DNA of 64,000 nt from an uncultured bacterium (GCA_949296525.1 CASFOP010000003.1:124001-188000); one strand, 5' to 3'; positions 25,979 through 34,372 are shown, counted from the first letter of the stretch. Translations and numbers: made by a program. Notes: a model not told the origin generated them from the sequence alone.

Positions 25979-27508
25979 ATGTTTTCCCTTTTTAAGACCA
26001 CTTCGTACAAAACCGGCGCGGCCCTGGCCGTTGGCGCGACGGCATTTTGGAAACTGACTTCCTTCTTAAACAGCGTGCTCATCGCGCTGTATTTCGGCGC
26101 GGGTGAAAGCACCGATATATATTTTTATCTGATTATGCTGACCGGTTTTGGCGTTACGTTTATGCAGCGGCTAAACAATACGGTGTTAATTCCAGAAGCC
26201 ATGTTCCTGGCAGAAGAAGATCCCCGCCAAAGCCGCCGTTTCTTAACAACGGGGTTTTATTTTTACCTGCTTTTGGCGTTGGTGCTGTGCCTGCTGGGGC
26301 TGACTTTTCCAACGGGAATTATCGGGCTGGTATCGCGTTTTGAACCGGAGGTGCTGGGCAGGGAACAAATATTGTTGGGAGCGGCGTTTTTTCTCTTTGC
26401 CACTAATCTATTGGTGTATTATCTGACGGCAGTGGCGGAAATGCATAAATTTTTCTCCGTAGCCTGGCTCTCTCCTCTAAATGCCGTCTGCCCGCTGCTG
26501 GCGCTGCTGTTTTTAGGCCGCCATATAGGCATTATCAGCATGATGTACGGCTTTTTGGCGGCCAACTTTATTCAAATTGTTTTGCTGGTGTGGCTAATTA
26601 AACGCAAGCTGCACTGGGATTTTGTTCCCCGTCCTTGCGCCATACGGCCGGCTGCACGCAAAAATATGCTGACAGGGCAAACGCTGGCTGCGCTGGATAT
26701 TGTAAACAACCTGCTGCCTTTATATTTGCTCAGCGGTATGGGCGCGGGCGTGGTCAGCGCGCTGAACTATTGTAAACAACTGACGGACTCCCCTTCAGAA
26801 ATTATTACCAACCGCGTAACCAATATATCTAAAATAGAATTAACGGAAAACGCTGCCCGCGGACAAATAAATGTTTTTAATAAAAATTTCCTTTCCACCA
26901 ACCATATGCTACTGTTTATTCTTACGCCGTTAGCCGTGTTTTCTTCTTATTTTGCCACGGATATTGTCGGCCTGTTCTTTGAACGCGGGCAGTTCGGCGC
27001 CCAGGCGGCGGCCGATACGGCCCGTTTTTTACGGCCGTTGATTTTTACAGCTATTTTCATCGTTCCGTCCAATTTGCAGGGCAACACCGTGGTGGCCTGG
27101 CTGAAGGTGAAAGAAGCTTTTCCGTATATGCTGGCCTCTGCGCTGACGCTGACGGCCGGATGGCTGTTGCTGCCGTATTTGGGGCCATACGCTTATCCGT
27201 ATATTGTATTGGGTGGATTTATTGTGGGATTTATTGTTAATGTGTTTTTGTTTAAACGGTATTTCCCGTTCGTCAACTATTTCCGTTCTTTTTGGGAACT
27301 ATTGCGCCTGTTGGCCATTAATGTCATTGCCCTGGTGCCAGCGGCAGCAGTACGGATGTTTATGGGAGAAAACGATTACTTCTTAAATTTGCTCTTTGGC
27401 GGATCGGTATATGTTACAGCATTGTTGTTGCTGTCTTACAAAAGCCGGGATTTGCAGCTGTTTTTAAAATCTACGGAAATATCCCGCATCGCCAAGAAAT
27501 TATTTTAA
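25979..27508 (+). CDS. MurJ/MviN-like lipid flippase (MOP superfamily)
   Basis: A 509-residue protein with about fourteen hydrophobic helices. Its spacing and motifs (GAGESTDIYFYLIMLTG near residue 40, FFERGQFGAQAAADTARFL near residue 335) are those of MurJ-type flippases. MurJ moves lipid II across the membrane; relatives move other undecaprenyl-linked glycans. It faces two glycosyltransferase genes whose 3' end overlaps its own by 9 bases, so a surface-glycan role is also possible. No Shine-Dalgarno sequence precedes the ATG, but a TATAAT ends 7 bases upstream. Confidence 0.8.
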   Translation: MFSLFKTTSYKTGAALAVGATAFWKLTSFLNSVLIALYFGAGESTDIYFYLIMLTGFGVTFMQRLNNTVLIPEAMFLAEEDPRQSRRFLTTGFYFYLLLALVLCLLGLTFPTGIIGLVSRFEPEVLGREQILLGAAFFLFATNLLVYYLTAVAEMHKFFSVAWLSPLNAVCPLLALLFLGRHIGIISMMYGFLAANFIQIVLLVWLIKRKLHWDFVPRPCAIRPAARKNMLTGQTLAALDIVNNLLPLYLLSGMGAGVVSALNYCKQLTDSPSEIITNRVTNISKIELTENAARGQINVFNKNFLSTNHMLLFILTPLAVFSSYFATDIVGLFFERGQFGAQAAADTARFLRPLIFTAIFIVPSNLQGNTVVAWLKVKEAFPYMLASALTLTAGWLLLPYLGPYAYPYIVLGGFIVGFIVNVFLFKRYFPFVNYFRSFWELLRLLAINVIALVPAAAVRMFMGENDYFLNLLFGGSVYVTALLLLSYKSRDLQLFLKSTEISRIAKKLF

Positions 27509-28714
27509 TACTTCGTCCAAGGCTCCGCAGGCCGCACGGAACACTTTTTCCGGTGTCAAACCGTCTATATTACGGCAGGTTTTATAACCCAGCGCACAGG
27601 TTACGTGCCAGGCCGTGCCCAACAGCCACATACAGCTGCCGCAGGCATTGTCTTTCAAATTGATGTTTTTGGAAAGCCCGAAGAAATCTTTATCCGTCGG
27701 CCCAAACAGCACCAGGCAGCGGTTTTGCAAAAAGCGCGACAGCTGGACCAGGCCACTTTCCCCGTCTATATGCAGCAAACTATGGTTTAACAACGACGGT
27801 AAATCTTCCACGCGTGTTTGCCCCACCAAACAAACATTGGCAAAATCATATTTGGGGCTGTTTTTCCCGCCCAGCTGTACCAGCGTAATCTCCGGATATT
27901 TTTCTTTCAGCAAGCGGGCCAGCTCCCGCCAGTTTTTTCCAGGCCAACTTTTTAAAGGACGGCTCCCGCGCAAATGAAATGTAGCGTCTATGCCGTCATG
28001 AAACGTAATATATTTTTTCCCCTGAAGGCCAAAGCGCGCCAGGCGCGCGCCGTCCGTCAGCTGCGGCGGAAGCGGAGGTGAGGCCAGCGGGTCAAAATCC
28101 GTGCCGCTTAAATAAGACAGCAGCGCCGCGCGCGGCAGTTTTTGCTCCACGGCAAAACGCCCCAGCAAATCTTCCATTAAATAATTATCCGACAGGAAAA
28201 AAGAAAATTCGTTTTGCCGTTTGGCCATTTCGTCCAAAAGCGGCAGGAATTCCGGAGCCGTTTTTTGCACACGGACGCGGTTGGCGTGTACGGTTTTAAA
28301 AGACTGGCAGGTTTCAAAGGCCACGTCGTATTTATACCACAGCGGCTGGCCGGAAGGAAGAAAAATATTTTTCTCATCCTCCACAAACAAAGCCGACGCG
28401 GCGGACGGGGAATCGGTATGATAATAAAATACGGCAGCGGGCAGTTTGTCGCGCAAAGCCAGCACAGCCAAGCGTGCCGCGGCACAATCGCCCAGGCCGC
28501 CGCGCAAATGCCAGAACACATGCAGGCGGCCGTCTTTGGGCGGGCCTTTTTTTATACAGGACAGCACGCGCCGGCGCCAGCCCCACCAAAGCGCATTGCG
28601 CAGGCGGCGGTAAGCAAAAGCCCAACGCACAACGCGGCAGTCCCGCCCATACATTTGCGGCAGCATCTGCAGGGCTTTAAGGGACAGCCGCGTCCGGTCG
28701 TTGTGAAAGTCCAT
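27500..28714 (-). CDS. Glycosyltransferase family 9-like (heptosyltransferase-type) protein
   Basis: A 404-residue GT-B protein resembling LPS heptosyltransferases. The acceptor half starts HVFWHLRGGLGDCAAARLAVLAL and the donor half has YITFHDGIDATFHLRGSRPLKSWP, LVQLGGKNSP, LHIDGESGLVQLSRFL and LVLFGPTDKDFFG. The C-terminal part carries a cysteine cluster (DNACGSCMWLLG, TCRNIDGL) often seen in GT9 enzymes. It lies 5 bases downstream of a GT4-like gene on the same strand, so the pair probably builds a core or O-glycan. Sugar specificity is unknown. Confidence 0.8.
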   Translation of the reverse strand: MDFHNDRTRLSLKALQMLPQMYGRDCRVVRWAFAYRRLRNALWWGWRRRVLSCIKKGPPKDGRLHVFWHLRGGLGDCAAARLAVLALRDKLPAAVFYYHTDSPSAASALFVEDEKNIFLPSGQPLWYKYDVAFETCQSFKTVHANRVRVQKTAPEFLPLLDEMAKRQNEFSFFLSDNYLMEDLLGRFAVEQKLPRAALLSYLSGTDFDPLASPPLPPQLTDGARLARFGLQGKKYITFHDGIDATFHLRGSRPLKSWPGKNWRELARLLKEKYPEITLVQLGGKNSPKYDFANVCLVGQTRVEDLPSLLNHSLLHIDGESGLVQLSRFLQNRCLVLFGPTDKDFFGLSKNINLKDNACGSCMWLLGTAWHVTCALGYKTCRNIDGLTPEKVFRAACGALDEVLK

Positions 28715-28719
28715 GAATA

Positions 28720-29721
28720 TTATTCTTCGTCAAACAGGGCCGCAAACGCGTCAAACGGGAAGCGGTCCTTCATATGGGAGGCCTCTATGGCCATACCCAC
28801 GCGTTTGCCCCAGTTGACCATCAGGTCGTCCAATGCCACGGTTAGCGGTTCTTCTTCCCCGGCGTTGACCAGCAGGCCGCTGACGGCATTGGCCACCAGC
28901 TCGTCCGCACCGGCCACATCCGTGGCCACTACGGGCAGTTTGCTGGCCATGGCGTCCAAAAGTTCGTCCAGCCCTTCGGCTTCGCGCGCGGGGCTGACGT
29001 AAATGTCGGCGTTGCGCAGCAGGCTGTACAAATCACTGTCCGCCGGCACGATTTCGGTGCTTTCGGAAAGGCCGTTTTTCTCTATGAATTTTTTCAGGGC
29101 GGCTTTGTTTACCCCGTCCCCCACAATGGTTAAATGCCAAGTGCCGTGTGCGGGGGCCAGACGCGCCCAGGTTTTCAGCAAAACGTCAAAACCGCCGCTT
29201 TTGGCCAGCTTACCCGCGGCCACGATGTTGTTCTCTTTCTTAAAGCAGGCGGGTTTGTCATAATTGTAATGTTCCACCCACACGGCGGGATTGGCGGTGC
29301 GCACGGCGTTGGAGGCATACAGTTTTTTATCCAGCGGTTTATCTCCTTTGCCGATAACCACCACTTTTTCGGCTTTTCTAAGCATCGTCTTTTTATTTTT
29401 AACGGCTTTTTCTTCTCTGAAATTTTCGGGTTCGCAGTAAATATACGGCAGCCCCGCCAAAGCGGCGGCTTCGCACGCCGGCAGGGACACCAGAGAAATC
29501 ACGCGCCCCGCACCCGCCTTTTTAAACGCTTCGGCCATGCTTTTTGCTTTGGCCGCGGCGGCAAATTCCAGGGTGGTGAGTTTCGTATGTTTGGGCAGCT
29601 TGCCTTTTATTCCGGCCAAAACAGTATCCTGCCCTTTTTCCGCCAGTACATGGGCCAGGCGCGTTCCCAAGCGCAGGCCGGAGAAATTTTTGTGGTTTCC
29701 TACAAATACAATCGTTTTCAT
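28720..29721 (-). CDS. Glycosyltransferase family 4 (GT-B) protein
   Basis: A 333-residue glycosyltransferase with the GT4 layout. The N-terminal acceptor domain starts KTIVFVGNHKNFSGLRLGTRLA. The C-terminal donor domain has NNIVAAGKLAKSGGFDVLLK, LTIVGDGVNKAALKKFIEKNG, the LLRNADIYVSPAREAEGLDELLDAMASKLPVVATDVAG region (seen in pieces; Glu residues for nucleotide-sugar binding) and a final helix. I start at MKTIVF because GAAGGTGA lies 6 bases upstream; the longer frame adds a lysine-rich stretch with no ribosome site. It belongs with the GT9 gene downstream. Confidence 0.85.
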   Translation of the reverse strand: MKTIVFVGNHKNFSGLRLGTRLAHVLAEKGQDTVLAGIKGKLPKHTKLTTLEFAAAAKAKSMAEAFKKAGAGRVISLVSLPACEAAALAGLPYIYCEPENFREEKAVKNKKTMLRKAEKVVVIGKGDKPLDKKLYASNAVRTANPAVWVEHYNYDKPACFKKENNIVAAGKLAKSGGFDVLLKTWARLAPAHGTWHLTIVGDGVNKAALKKFIEKNGLSESTEIVPADSDLYSLLRNADIYVSPAREAEGLDELLDAMASKLPVVATDVAGADELVANAVSGLLVNAGEEEPLTVALDDLMVNWGKRVGMAIEASHMKDRFPFDAFAALFDEE

Positions 29722-29832
29722 GTGCTTCACCTTCTTTTTGGCCTTTTTTCGGCCAACCCTTTTGTTTTTTAAATTGTACATAAAATGACGGGACAGATGT
29801 TCGTTTCTGCCACAAAAAAGCTCTTTTCCACA

Positions 29833-29857
29833 TAAAAAAACCGCCCGTAAAGGCGGT
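29833..29857 (-). terminator. Terminator after the initiator tRNA
   Basis: On the minus strand ACCGCC / GGCGGT with a six-base loop is followed by TTTTTT, 11 bases after the tRNA 3' end. Confidence 0.85.
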
Positions 29858-29867
29858 ATGAAATCTA

Positions 29868-29941
29868 TTGCGGGGACTGGATTTGAACCAGTGATCTCAA
29901 GGTTATGGGCCTTGCGAGATACCAGGCTTCTCTACCCCGCA
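29868..29941 (-). tRNA. Initiator tRNA-fMet (CAT)
   Basis: A 74-nt cloverleaf without encoded CCA. Initiator features are present: A11-U24 in the D stem, the AAGCCTGGTA D loop and a weak U1-A72 end pair. The anticodon is CAT. Two oddities: the anticodon loop reads CCCATAA, so position 33 is C instead of the near-universal U, and the anticodon stem (CAAGG / CCTTG) has A29-U41, so only two of the three G-C pairs typical of initiators. All other stems pair fully. It is the only fMet gene in the window. Confidence 0.9.
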
Positions 29942-29946
29942 ATATA

Positions 29947-29975
29947 AGTATAGCAAATATTTCCGCACGCTGCAA
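29947..29975 (-). promoter_or_regulatory. Extended -10 promoter of tRNA-fMet
   Basis: TTGCAG, a 17-base spacer and TATACT preceded by TGC (extended -10). The -10 ends only 5 bases before the mature tRNA 5' end, so transcription would begin at or within a base or two of it. Confidence 0.65.
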
Positions 29976-29979
29976 ATGT

Positions 29980-30540
29980 TTAAGGCAGCTCATAGGCCAC
30001 CCACCCTTCCGCCTGCGCCGCCACGCGGGTGGCGCCCCACACCTTCCGGCACCAGTTTTCCCCGCCGCCGCCGTTACGGTACCAGCAATAAATTTTATTG
30101 CGGCCGGAAGCGGCCAGCCCGGGCAGGTAATGCACATAGGCCAGCCCCGCACAGCGGTAAGGCTCCGTCTTGCCAACATCGGTAAATACGGCGGATGAAA
30201 CACGCATATTCGGAGACGAATCCGTACCCGTATTATGTAAAATCACATGGTAATTTTTGGTTTTGCGCTGGGCTGCGGAAGAAGTGGCCATGCCGCAAAT
30301 GGAAGCAGGAGTTTCCCATCCTTCATAGGAAATATCCAATTCATCTATTTTTCCGGCATACTTCCCGTTGGCCATGTAGTAGCGCTGCTGGGCCTCCCCC
30401 AACGCCCGCAGCTGCGTCATCATTTCCGCGCCGCGACTGCGCCAGACGGCTTTTTGATACTGCGGCAGGGCCACGGCGGCCAAGATGCCAATGATCAAAA
30501 CTACCACCAACAATTCTATCAGCGTAAAGCCTTTTTTCAT
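29980..30540 (-). CDS. Type IV pilin-like protein (pilin 1)
   Basis: A 186-residue prepilin. The short leader MKKG is followed by the processing site G/F and the hydrophobic helix FTLIELLVVVLIIGILAA, with the conserved Glu at +5. A globular head follows with YYMANGKYAGKIDELDI and cysteines, as in major and minor pilins of this group. I start at MKKGF, with AGGGA upstream; an earlier in-frame ATG (30582) is possible. The T10-spaced promoter-like element lies about 70 bases upstream. Seventy-five bases covering the N-terminal helix are identical to the next pilin gene (see findings). Confidence 0.88.
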   Translation of the reverse strand: MKKGFTLIELLVVVLIIGILAAVALPQYQKAVWRSRGAEMMTQLRALGEAQQRYYMANGKYAGKIDELDISYEGWETPASICGMATSSAAQRKTKNYHVILHNTGTDSSPNMRVSSAVFTDVGKTEPYRCAGLAYVHYLPGLAASGRNKIYCWYRNGGGGENWCRKVWGATRVAAQAEGWVAYELP

Positions 30541-30608
30541 TTTTTCCCTATAACCACATGCAATCCAACCGAAATGCAACATAACGGATTTTTATTTTTG
30601 TCACGTAT

Positions 30609-30634
30609 AGGGTATCAAAAAAAAAACAGGTCAA
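30609..30634 (-). promoter_or_regulatory. Promoter-like element of pilin 1 with a T10 spacer
   Basis: On the minus strand TTGACC, TG, ten T, GA, TACCCT. The -35 to -10 spacing is 14 bases. The arrangement is the same as in front of the other pilin genes, with different T numbers. Confidence 0.45.
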
Positions 30635-30657
30635 GGGAGAGAGGATTTTCAGCAAAT

Positions 30658-30676
30658 AAACGGCCACGGCAAACGG
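30658..30676 (-). promoter_or_regulatory. Conserved upstream box of pilin promoters (copy 1)
   Basis: CCGTTTGCCGTGGCCGTTT on the minus strand, 24 bases upstream of the TTGACC element. An identical 19-base copy lies 41 bases upstream of the pilin 3 element at 37438-37456. It is a candidate regulator-binding site. Confidence 0.5.
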
Positions 30677-30765
30677 ACTAATGGCAAAGGCAAAATCAAG
30701 AGAGAGCTAGAAACAAGCTCCGGATGACTGTTTTTGTCATCCGGGATAACTCTATAAAATGAAAT

Positions 30766-30790
30766 GTCATGCTGGATTTATCTCAGCATC
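30766..30790. repeat. REP-like extragenic palindrome (copy 1)
   Basis: GTCATGCTGGATTTATCTCA followed by GCATC. It matches copies at 37469 and 37506 in position of the ATGCTG / CAGCAT arms. It is intergenic and short, like REP elements. Confidence 0.6.
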
Positions 30791-30853
30791 TCCTCTGTTC
30801 ATGTATATACTACATATCCAGCCATGCAACGACACGGCCTGGCCGCCTTACCT

Positions 30854-31468
30854 TTAATCCAAAACATACCAATCATGGACAGAACTTGTAGGGCTGTCCA
30901 TTTTGTCCGTCCCCCCCACCAGGGCACAATAATTCTTCTTGTCCGCTTCCGAACCGCGGTATACGAAACAATAGAATTGTTTCCCGTCCACACCGGGGTT
31001 TTCTCCGGGATACCAAATAAAACCCCAAGTAGAGGTCTTGTTATCCCAACACTGCAGGCGGATGCCGTATTGGAAACCATACCGAAAATATTTCCCGGAA
31101 ATAAATCCCTGGCTGTCCTTTGTACCAGACGCGGGACGCAAAGACACGCTGTCCCAGTTGTCCGGCATTGTTCCGTTGGCAAGCATATATTCCTCCACAG
31201 CGGGGGCCAGACTGCGCATGGTAGTCAGGCCTTCCATGCCCCGGGCTTTTATTACCGCTTTCTCATACTGCGGCAGGGCCACGGCGGCCAAGATGCCAAT
31301 GATCAAAACTACCACCAACAATTCTATCAGCGTAAAGCCGGCCCGTTTGACGGCCGGCGAAGACGTTGAGCACAAAGGCCCCCAAACAGCCTTATAAGCA
31401 AAGACGCCTAAAACGCCTTTAGAGCGGTTTTTCTTTCTCTGATACATTTTTTGATAAATTTTGTCCAT
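30854..31468 (-). CDS. Type IV pilin-like protein (pilin 2)
   Basis: A prepilin of 204 residues from the chosen ATG. The processing site RAG/F precedes the helix FTLIELLVVVLIIGILAA, giving an unusually long leader of 44 residues (MDKIYQKMYQRKKNRSK at its start). The head has YMLANGTMPDN, NKTSTWGFIWYPGEN and several cysteines. The start codon lies in the loop of a long inverted repeat and 6 bases after a TGATAAATT element, with no Shine-Dalgarno; later in-frame ATGs (31447) are alternatives. The leader is homologous to those of pilins 4 and 5. It lies upstream of pilin 1 on the same strand. Confidence 0.85.
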   Translation of the reverse strand: MDKIYQKMYQRKKNRSKGVLGVFAYKAVWGPLCSTSSPAVKRAGFTLIELLVVVLIIGILAAVALPQYEKAVIKARGMEGLTTMRSLAPAVEEYMLANGTMPDNWDSVSLRPASGTKDSQGFISGKYFRYGFQYGIRLQCWDNKTSTWGFIWYPGENPGVDGKQFYCFVYRGSEADKKNYCALVGGTDKMDSPTSSVHDWYVLD

Positions 31469-31488
31469 ACGCAAAATTTATCAAAAAA
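31447..31488. repeat. Inverted repeat enclosing the pilin 2 start codon
   Basis: A 17-bp perfect stem (arms TTTTTTGATAAATTTTG and its complement) around an 8-base loop holding the ATG. It is nearly identical to the repeats at 41476 and 42035. Confidence 0.85.
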
Positions 31489-31502
31489 AAAAAACAATGC
31501 AA
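31475..31502 (-). promoter_or_regulatory. Promoter-like element of pilin 2 with a T12 spacer
   Basis: TTGCAT, TG, twelve T, GA, TAAATT on the minus strand (16-base spacing, TGA-extended -10), then 6 bases to the ATG. Confidence 0.5.
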
Positions 31503-31531
31503 GGCCTTTTAAAAATGCCACGTCAAACCAC

Positions 31532-31562
31532 AAAAAAACGCGCGGACATATCCGCGCGTTCT
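31532..31562 (-). terminator. Terminator downstream of the solute-binding lipoprotein
   Basis: AACGCGCGGA / TCCGCGCGTT with a four-base loop, followed by seven T on the minus strand, about 20 bases after the stop. Confidence 0.9.
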
Positions 31563-31580
31563 TCGCCAAAAACCGGCACC

Positions 31581-33323
31581 CTATTTTTCCGATTCTTTAT
31601 ACATCGGATAAAAGTACAGTCCCATAAAAACCGGATTGTCATAAAACCCTTTGACGCGGCTGCGCATGGCCCACAGACCGGTGGGATGAACGGTATAAAT
31701 CTGCATGGCATCCTCATAAGCGATTTTTTGCAGTTCTTTATAGTATTTGGCGCGTTTGGCCGGATTGTTCTCTGCCAACGCTTTGGCCACCAATTCATCG
31801 GCGCGGGGATTTTGGTATCCCTGTGATTGGGAATAGCGGCCGTCGCGGTGCATAAAATTAAAGTAGAAATTATGCGGATCAGCATAATCTCCCACCCAGC
31901 CGCGGACCCAAATAGGCATTTGGCGGGCGGCGGTTTTCTCCAAGAAGGAAGCCCACATAACGCCGCGCACGTCCACCTTAAATTTCGGATTAATGGATTC
32001 CACATTGCGTTTAAGCATTTCCGCCGCCATTTGGCGCGGAAAACCGCCGGAATTGTAAGTAATGGTTAGGGCAAAGCCTTTATCCCACACCTGTCCGCCC
32101 CAGGCTTTTCGGAAATGTTCTTCGGCTTTTTTGAGGTCAAAATCATAATGCGGATCGTTTTTGTCATAGAAAACCAGGCCTTCCGGAGCGGGGCCGTAGG
32201 CGCGCGCACCGCGGCCGTTTAGACCTTCTTTGAGAAACGAGTTGTAATCAAAAGCATATTCAAACCCTTTGCGCACGTCCAAATCGGAAAAGAAGTCGGG
32301 CGGAATACCGTTGCCGTCCAGCTTGCCTGAACCGATATCCGGGTTGCCTTTGGCATTGACGTCCAGCGTAAAAAAGATGACGGGATCTGTGCGCAGACGG
32401 GGCAGATTATCGTATATGACCACCCCTTCCGTGCCTTTAAGCTGGTCGGCGTACTGGGTGGGAACCTCCGCAATATCCACGTCTCCCCCTTCCAACAGAA
32501 GGCGCAGGGTGCTCGGTTCGGTCACCGTCATCATGTGAATATTTTTAAGCCGCGGGGCACCTTCAAAATATTCTTCGTTGGCGGCCAGCTGCAGGCGGCG
32601 GCCCGAAATATCCCAACGCACCAGCTTAAATGGACCGGTGCCGTTCATATGATCAAACAAGTAGGAAGATTGCTTTTCAAAATTGTTAAACTGCTTCCAC
32701 GTTTCTTCCGTGCCGTCCCAGCCGCCGTGCGCCGCCACCCAGTTTTTGGGCACCACATAGCCCCAGCGCGCCAAAACTCCCAAAAAAGGGGCAAAGGGTT
32801 TTTTCAAACGGATAACCACATTGTCCCCCTGCACCTGCACAGCTTCCGCAGCTTCTTTAAAATCCACAATGATATTGCCTTGTTCGTCACGCGTGGAAGT
32901 ATAACCCAAAATAGGCTCCAGCAGCAGGGAGGACGGGCCGCCGGACACATCGGACAGAATAAAACGCAAAATAGAGTAACGTACGTCCTCCGGAGTCATT
33001 TCCGTACCGTCATGAAATTTAACGCCCTTGCGTATGGGAAAAGTATAGGTCAGCCCGTCTTTGGAAATCAGGCCGTTTTCCACCGTAGGCACTTGGGTGG
33101 AAAGCGAAGGCAGAAATTCCGTCATGGATCCGCCGTTAAATTTCAGCAGCGTGTCATACACATTCATCATCATACCCTGTGTTACCCCGTCATAGGAAAA
33201 CACGGGATCCAGGGACTGCATTTCCCCGCCGTGGGCCATAATCAACGTATCATTATCCTGTTTCTCCGTACAGGCACAAAGAAAACACAAGCAAACAAAC
33301 CATACAAAAAAGAGTTTTTTCAT
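31581..33323 (-). CDS. Extracellular solute-binding lipoprotein, family 5 (oligopeptide type)
   Basis: A 580-residue lipoprotein (lipobox LCAC, Cys at residue 18) of the OppA/DppA family. Such proteins capture peptides or other solutes for an ABC importer. Motifs include LDPVFSYDGVTQGMMMNVYDTLLKF, GLTYTFPIRKGVKFHDGTEMTPEDV (seen in pieces), a central VRWDISGRRLQLAANEEYFEGAPRLKNI region and the C-terminal WVGDYADPHNFY. No permease or ATPase genes are nearby. The start overlaps the stop of the C39-like protease gene by ATGA, so the two are co-translated. A shared peptide-scavenging job is inferred. Confidence 0.92.
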   Translation of the reverse strand: MKKLFFVWFVCLCFLCACTEKQDNDTLIMAHGGEMQSLDPVFSYDGVTQGMMMNVYDTLLKFNGGSMTEFLPSLSTQVPTVENGLISKDGLTYTFPIRKGVKFHDGTEMTPEDVRYSILRFILSDVSGGPSSLLLEPILGYTSTRDEQGNIIVDFKEAAEAVQVQGDNVVIRLKKPFAPFLGVLARWGYVVPKNWVAAHGGWDGTEETWKQFNNFEKQSSYLFDHMNGTGPFKLVRWDISGRRLQLAANEEYFEGAPRLKNIHMMTVTEPSTLRLLLEGGDVDIAEVPTQYADQLKGTEGVVIYDNLPRLRTDPVIFFTLDVNAKGNPDIGSGKLDGNGIPPDFFSDLDVRKGFEYAFDYNSFLKEGLNGRGARAYGPAPEGLVFYDKNDPHYDFDLKKAEEHFRKAWGGQVWDKGFALTITYNSGGFPRQMAAEMLKRNVESINPKFKVDVRGVMWASFLEKTAARQMPIWVRGWVGDYADPHNFYFNFMHRDGRYSQSQGYQNPRADELVAKALAENNPAKRAKYYKELQKIAYEDAMQIYTVHPTGLWAMRSRVKGFYDNPVFMGLYFYPMYKESEK

Positions 33324-34279
33324 AGTTTCCTCACTAAATACGCCGCACCGCGTTTATGCATCAGCCAGGCGCGGGCAAATTCCTCGGCGTCATAAAAACG
33401 GATTACTTCTTTGGCGGTTTCGGCGGCCGGATCGGCCACCCGTATTTTACCATTTTCCCACCCGCAAAGCAGCACCAGATGCCCCGGGGTCTGCGCCGCG
33501 GCCGCGCCGGCCAGCTCCCCGCGCTTGTAAGCCACGGTGGCCAACACCAAACTTTGCGACGTCAAAAACTCCCCCAACTGGGAAAGCCGCTGGAAACGGG
33601 TGACAAACGCCTCACATCCCAGACGGGAGGCATAGGCCGTGTTTAAGGTCCAGTTACCGTAAATCCGCGCGCGGTCGTCATAGACGGCCGAAGCGGTTTG
33701 CAGCGGCTCGGCTTTGACGCCTAACGCCTGCAAAGCCATGGTCAGCGAAGTGGGGCTGCACAGCCGCAGCTTGTCCGTGGGCGAAACGGCCAGACACATT
33801 TGGGAAAGGGGTTTAACGGGGATTTTTAAATGACCGGAGGGCAAAATGGCGGCACAGTCGTCATATGCGGCTGCGGCGTCTGTCAGGCAGACAAATACGC
33901 GCGGTACGTCCATATCCCCGTGTAAAGTCAGGCGGAAACGATAGGCACGGGCTGAACGTTTCAACAACAGCTCATCCACCGCCAGAGACGCGTCCGCGTC
34001 CTCCTGCGGATCAAAACTGTGGTTTAACCGGACCGAATAAAACGCCAGTTTAAAAAATTTGCTCCATACGCCGCCGACAAGGACTTGCACCTCCGTCAGC
34101 AGCCAGCCGTTGGTGGCTGTATGGTAATTAACGGAAAGAATCAGCGACGAAAAATCCACCGGCGTTTCAAACGCGGGGGACACGACGGTATGAATATCTC
34201 CGTCCCCGTGGAACAAATAGCCCCGTTGAGGACGGTGCACAAACGTCAGATACGGCAGTTTCGGTTCTGCGCTGTTCAT
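33320..34279 (-). CDS. C39-like cysteine peptidase family protein
   Basis: A 319-residue protein. The first 150 residues form an unassigned beta-rich region. The C-terminal half is a papain-like C39 domain with Cys in CSPTSLTMALQALGV, a YDDRARIYGNWTLNTAYAS substrate segment, His in TPGHLVLLCGWENGKIRVADP and Asp just after. I start at MNSAEPKLPY; the longer frame would run through the tRNA-Pro gene, only 15 bases upstream. No signal peptide is evident and no Shine-Dalgarno is seen. The stop overlaps the solute-binding protein start, suggesting peptide processing plus uptake (inference). Confidence 0.75.
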   Translation of the reverse strand: MNSAEPKLPYLTFVHRPQRGYLFHGDGDIHTVVSPAFETPVDFSSLILSVNYHTATNGWLLTEVQVLVGGVWSKFFKLAFYSVRLNHSFDPQEDADASLAVDELLLKRSARAYRFRLTLHGDMDVPRVFVCLTDAAAAYDDCAAILPSGHLKIPVKPLSQMCLAVSPTDKLRLCSPTSLTMALQALGVKAEPLQTASAVYDDRARIYGNWTLNTAYASRLGCEAFVTRFQRLSQLGEFLTSQSLVLATVAYKRGELAGAAAAQTPGHLVLLCGWENGKIRVADPAAETAKEVIRFYDAEEFARAWLMHKRGAAYLVRKL

Positions 34280-34293
34280 AAAAGATATAAAAA

Positions 34294-34365
34294 TCGGGGC
34301 ACCCGGGCTCGAACCGGGAACCTTCCGCTCCCAAAGCGGACGCCCTACCATTGGGCCATGCCCCG
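34294..34365 (-). tRNA. tRNA-Pro (TGG)
   Basis: A 72-nt cloverleaf: acceptor CGGGGCA / TGCCCCG, D arm GCCC / GGGC, anticodon arm TCCGC / GCGGA around TTTGGGA (anticodon TGG), T arm CCCGG / CCGGG. CCA is not encoded. Confidence 0.93.
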
Positions 34366-34372
34366 TATTTTT

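Larger units (their letters stand above)
30541..30853. other. Intergenic region between pilin 1 and pilin 2
   Basis: About 310 bases without a gene. It holds the T10 promoter-like element, a box (30658-30676) shared with the region upstream of pilin 3, a perfect hairpin (30720-30744, CCGGATGAC / GTCATCCGG, no T run) and a REP-like palindrome (30766-30790). Nothing coding was seen. Confidence 0.7.

Noticed and set aside
30720..30744. Terminator for pilin 2
   Set aside because: The hairpin is perfect but lacks a T run on either strand; left as an unassigned hairpin.
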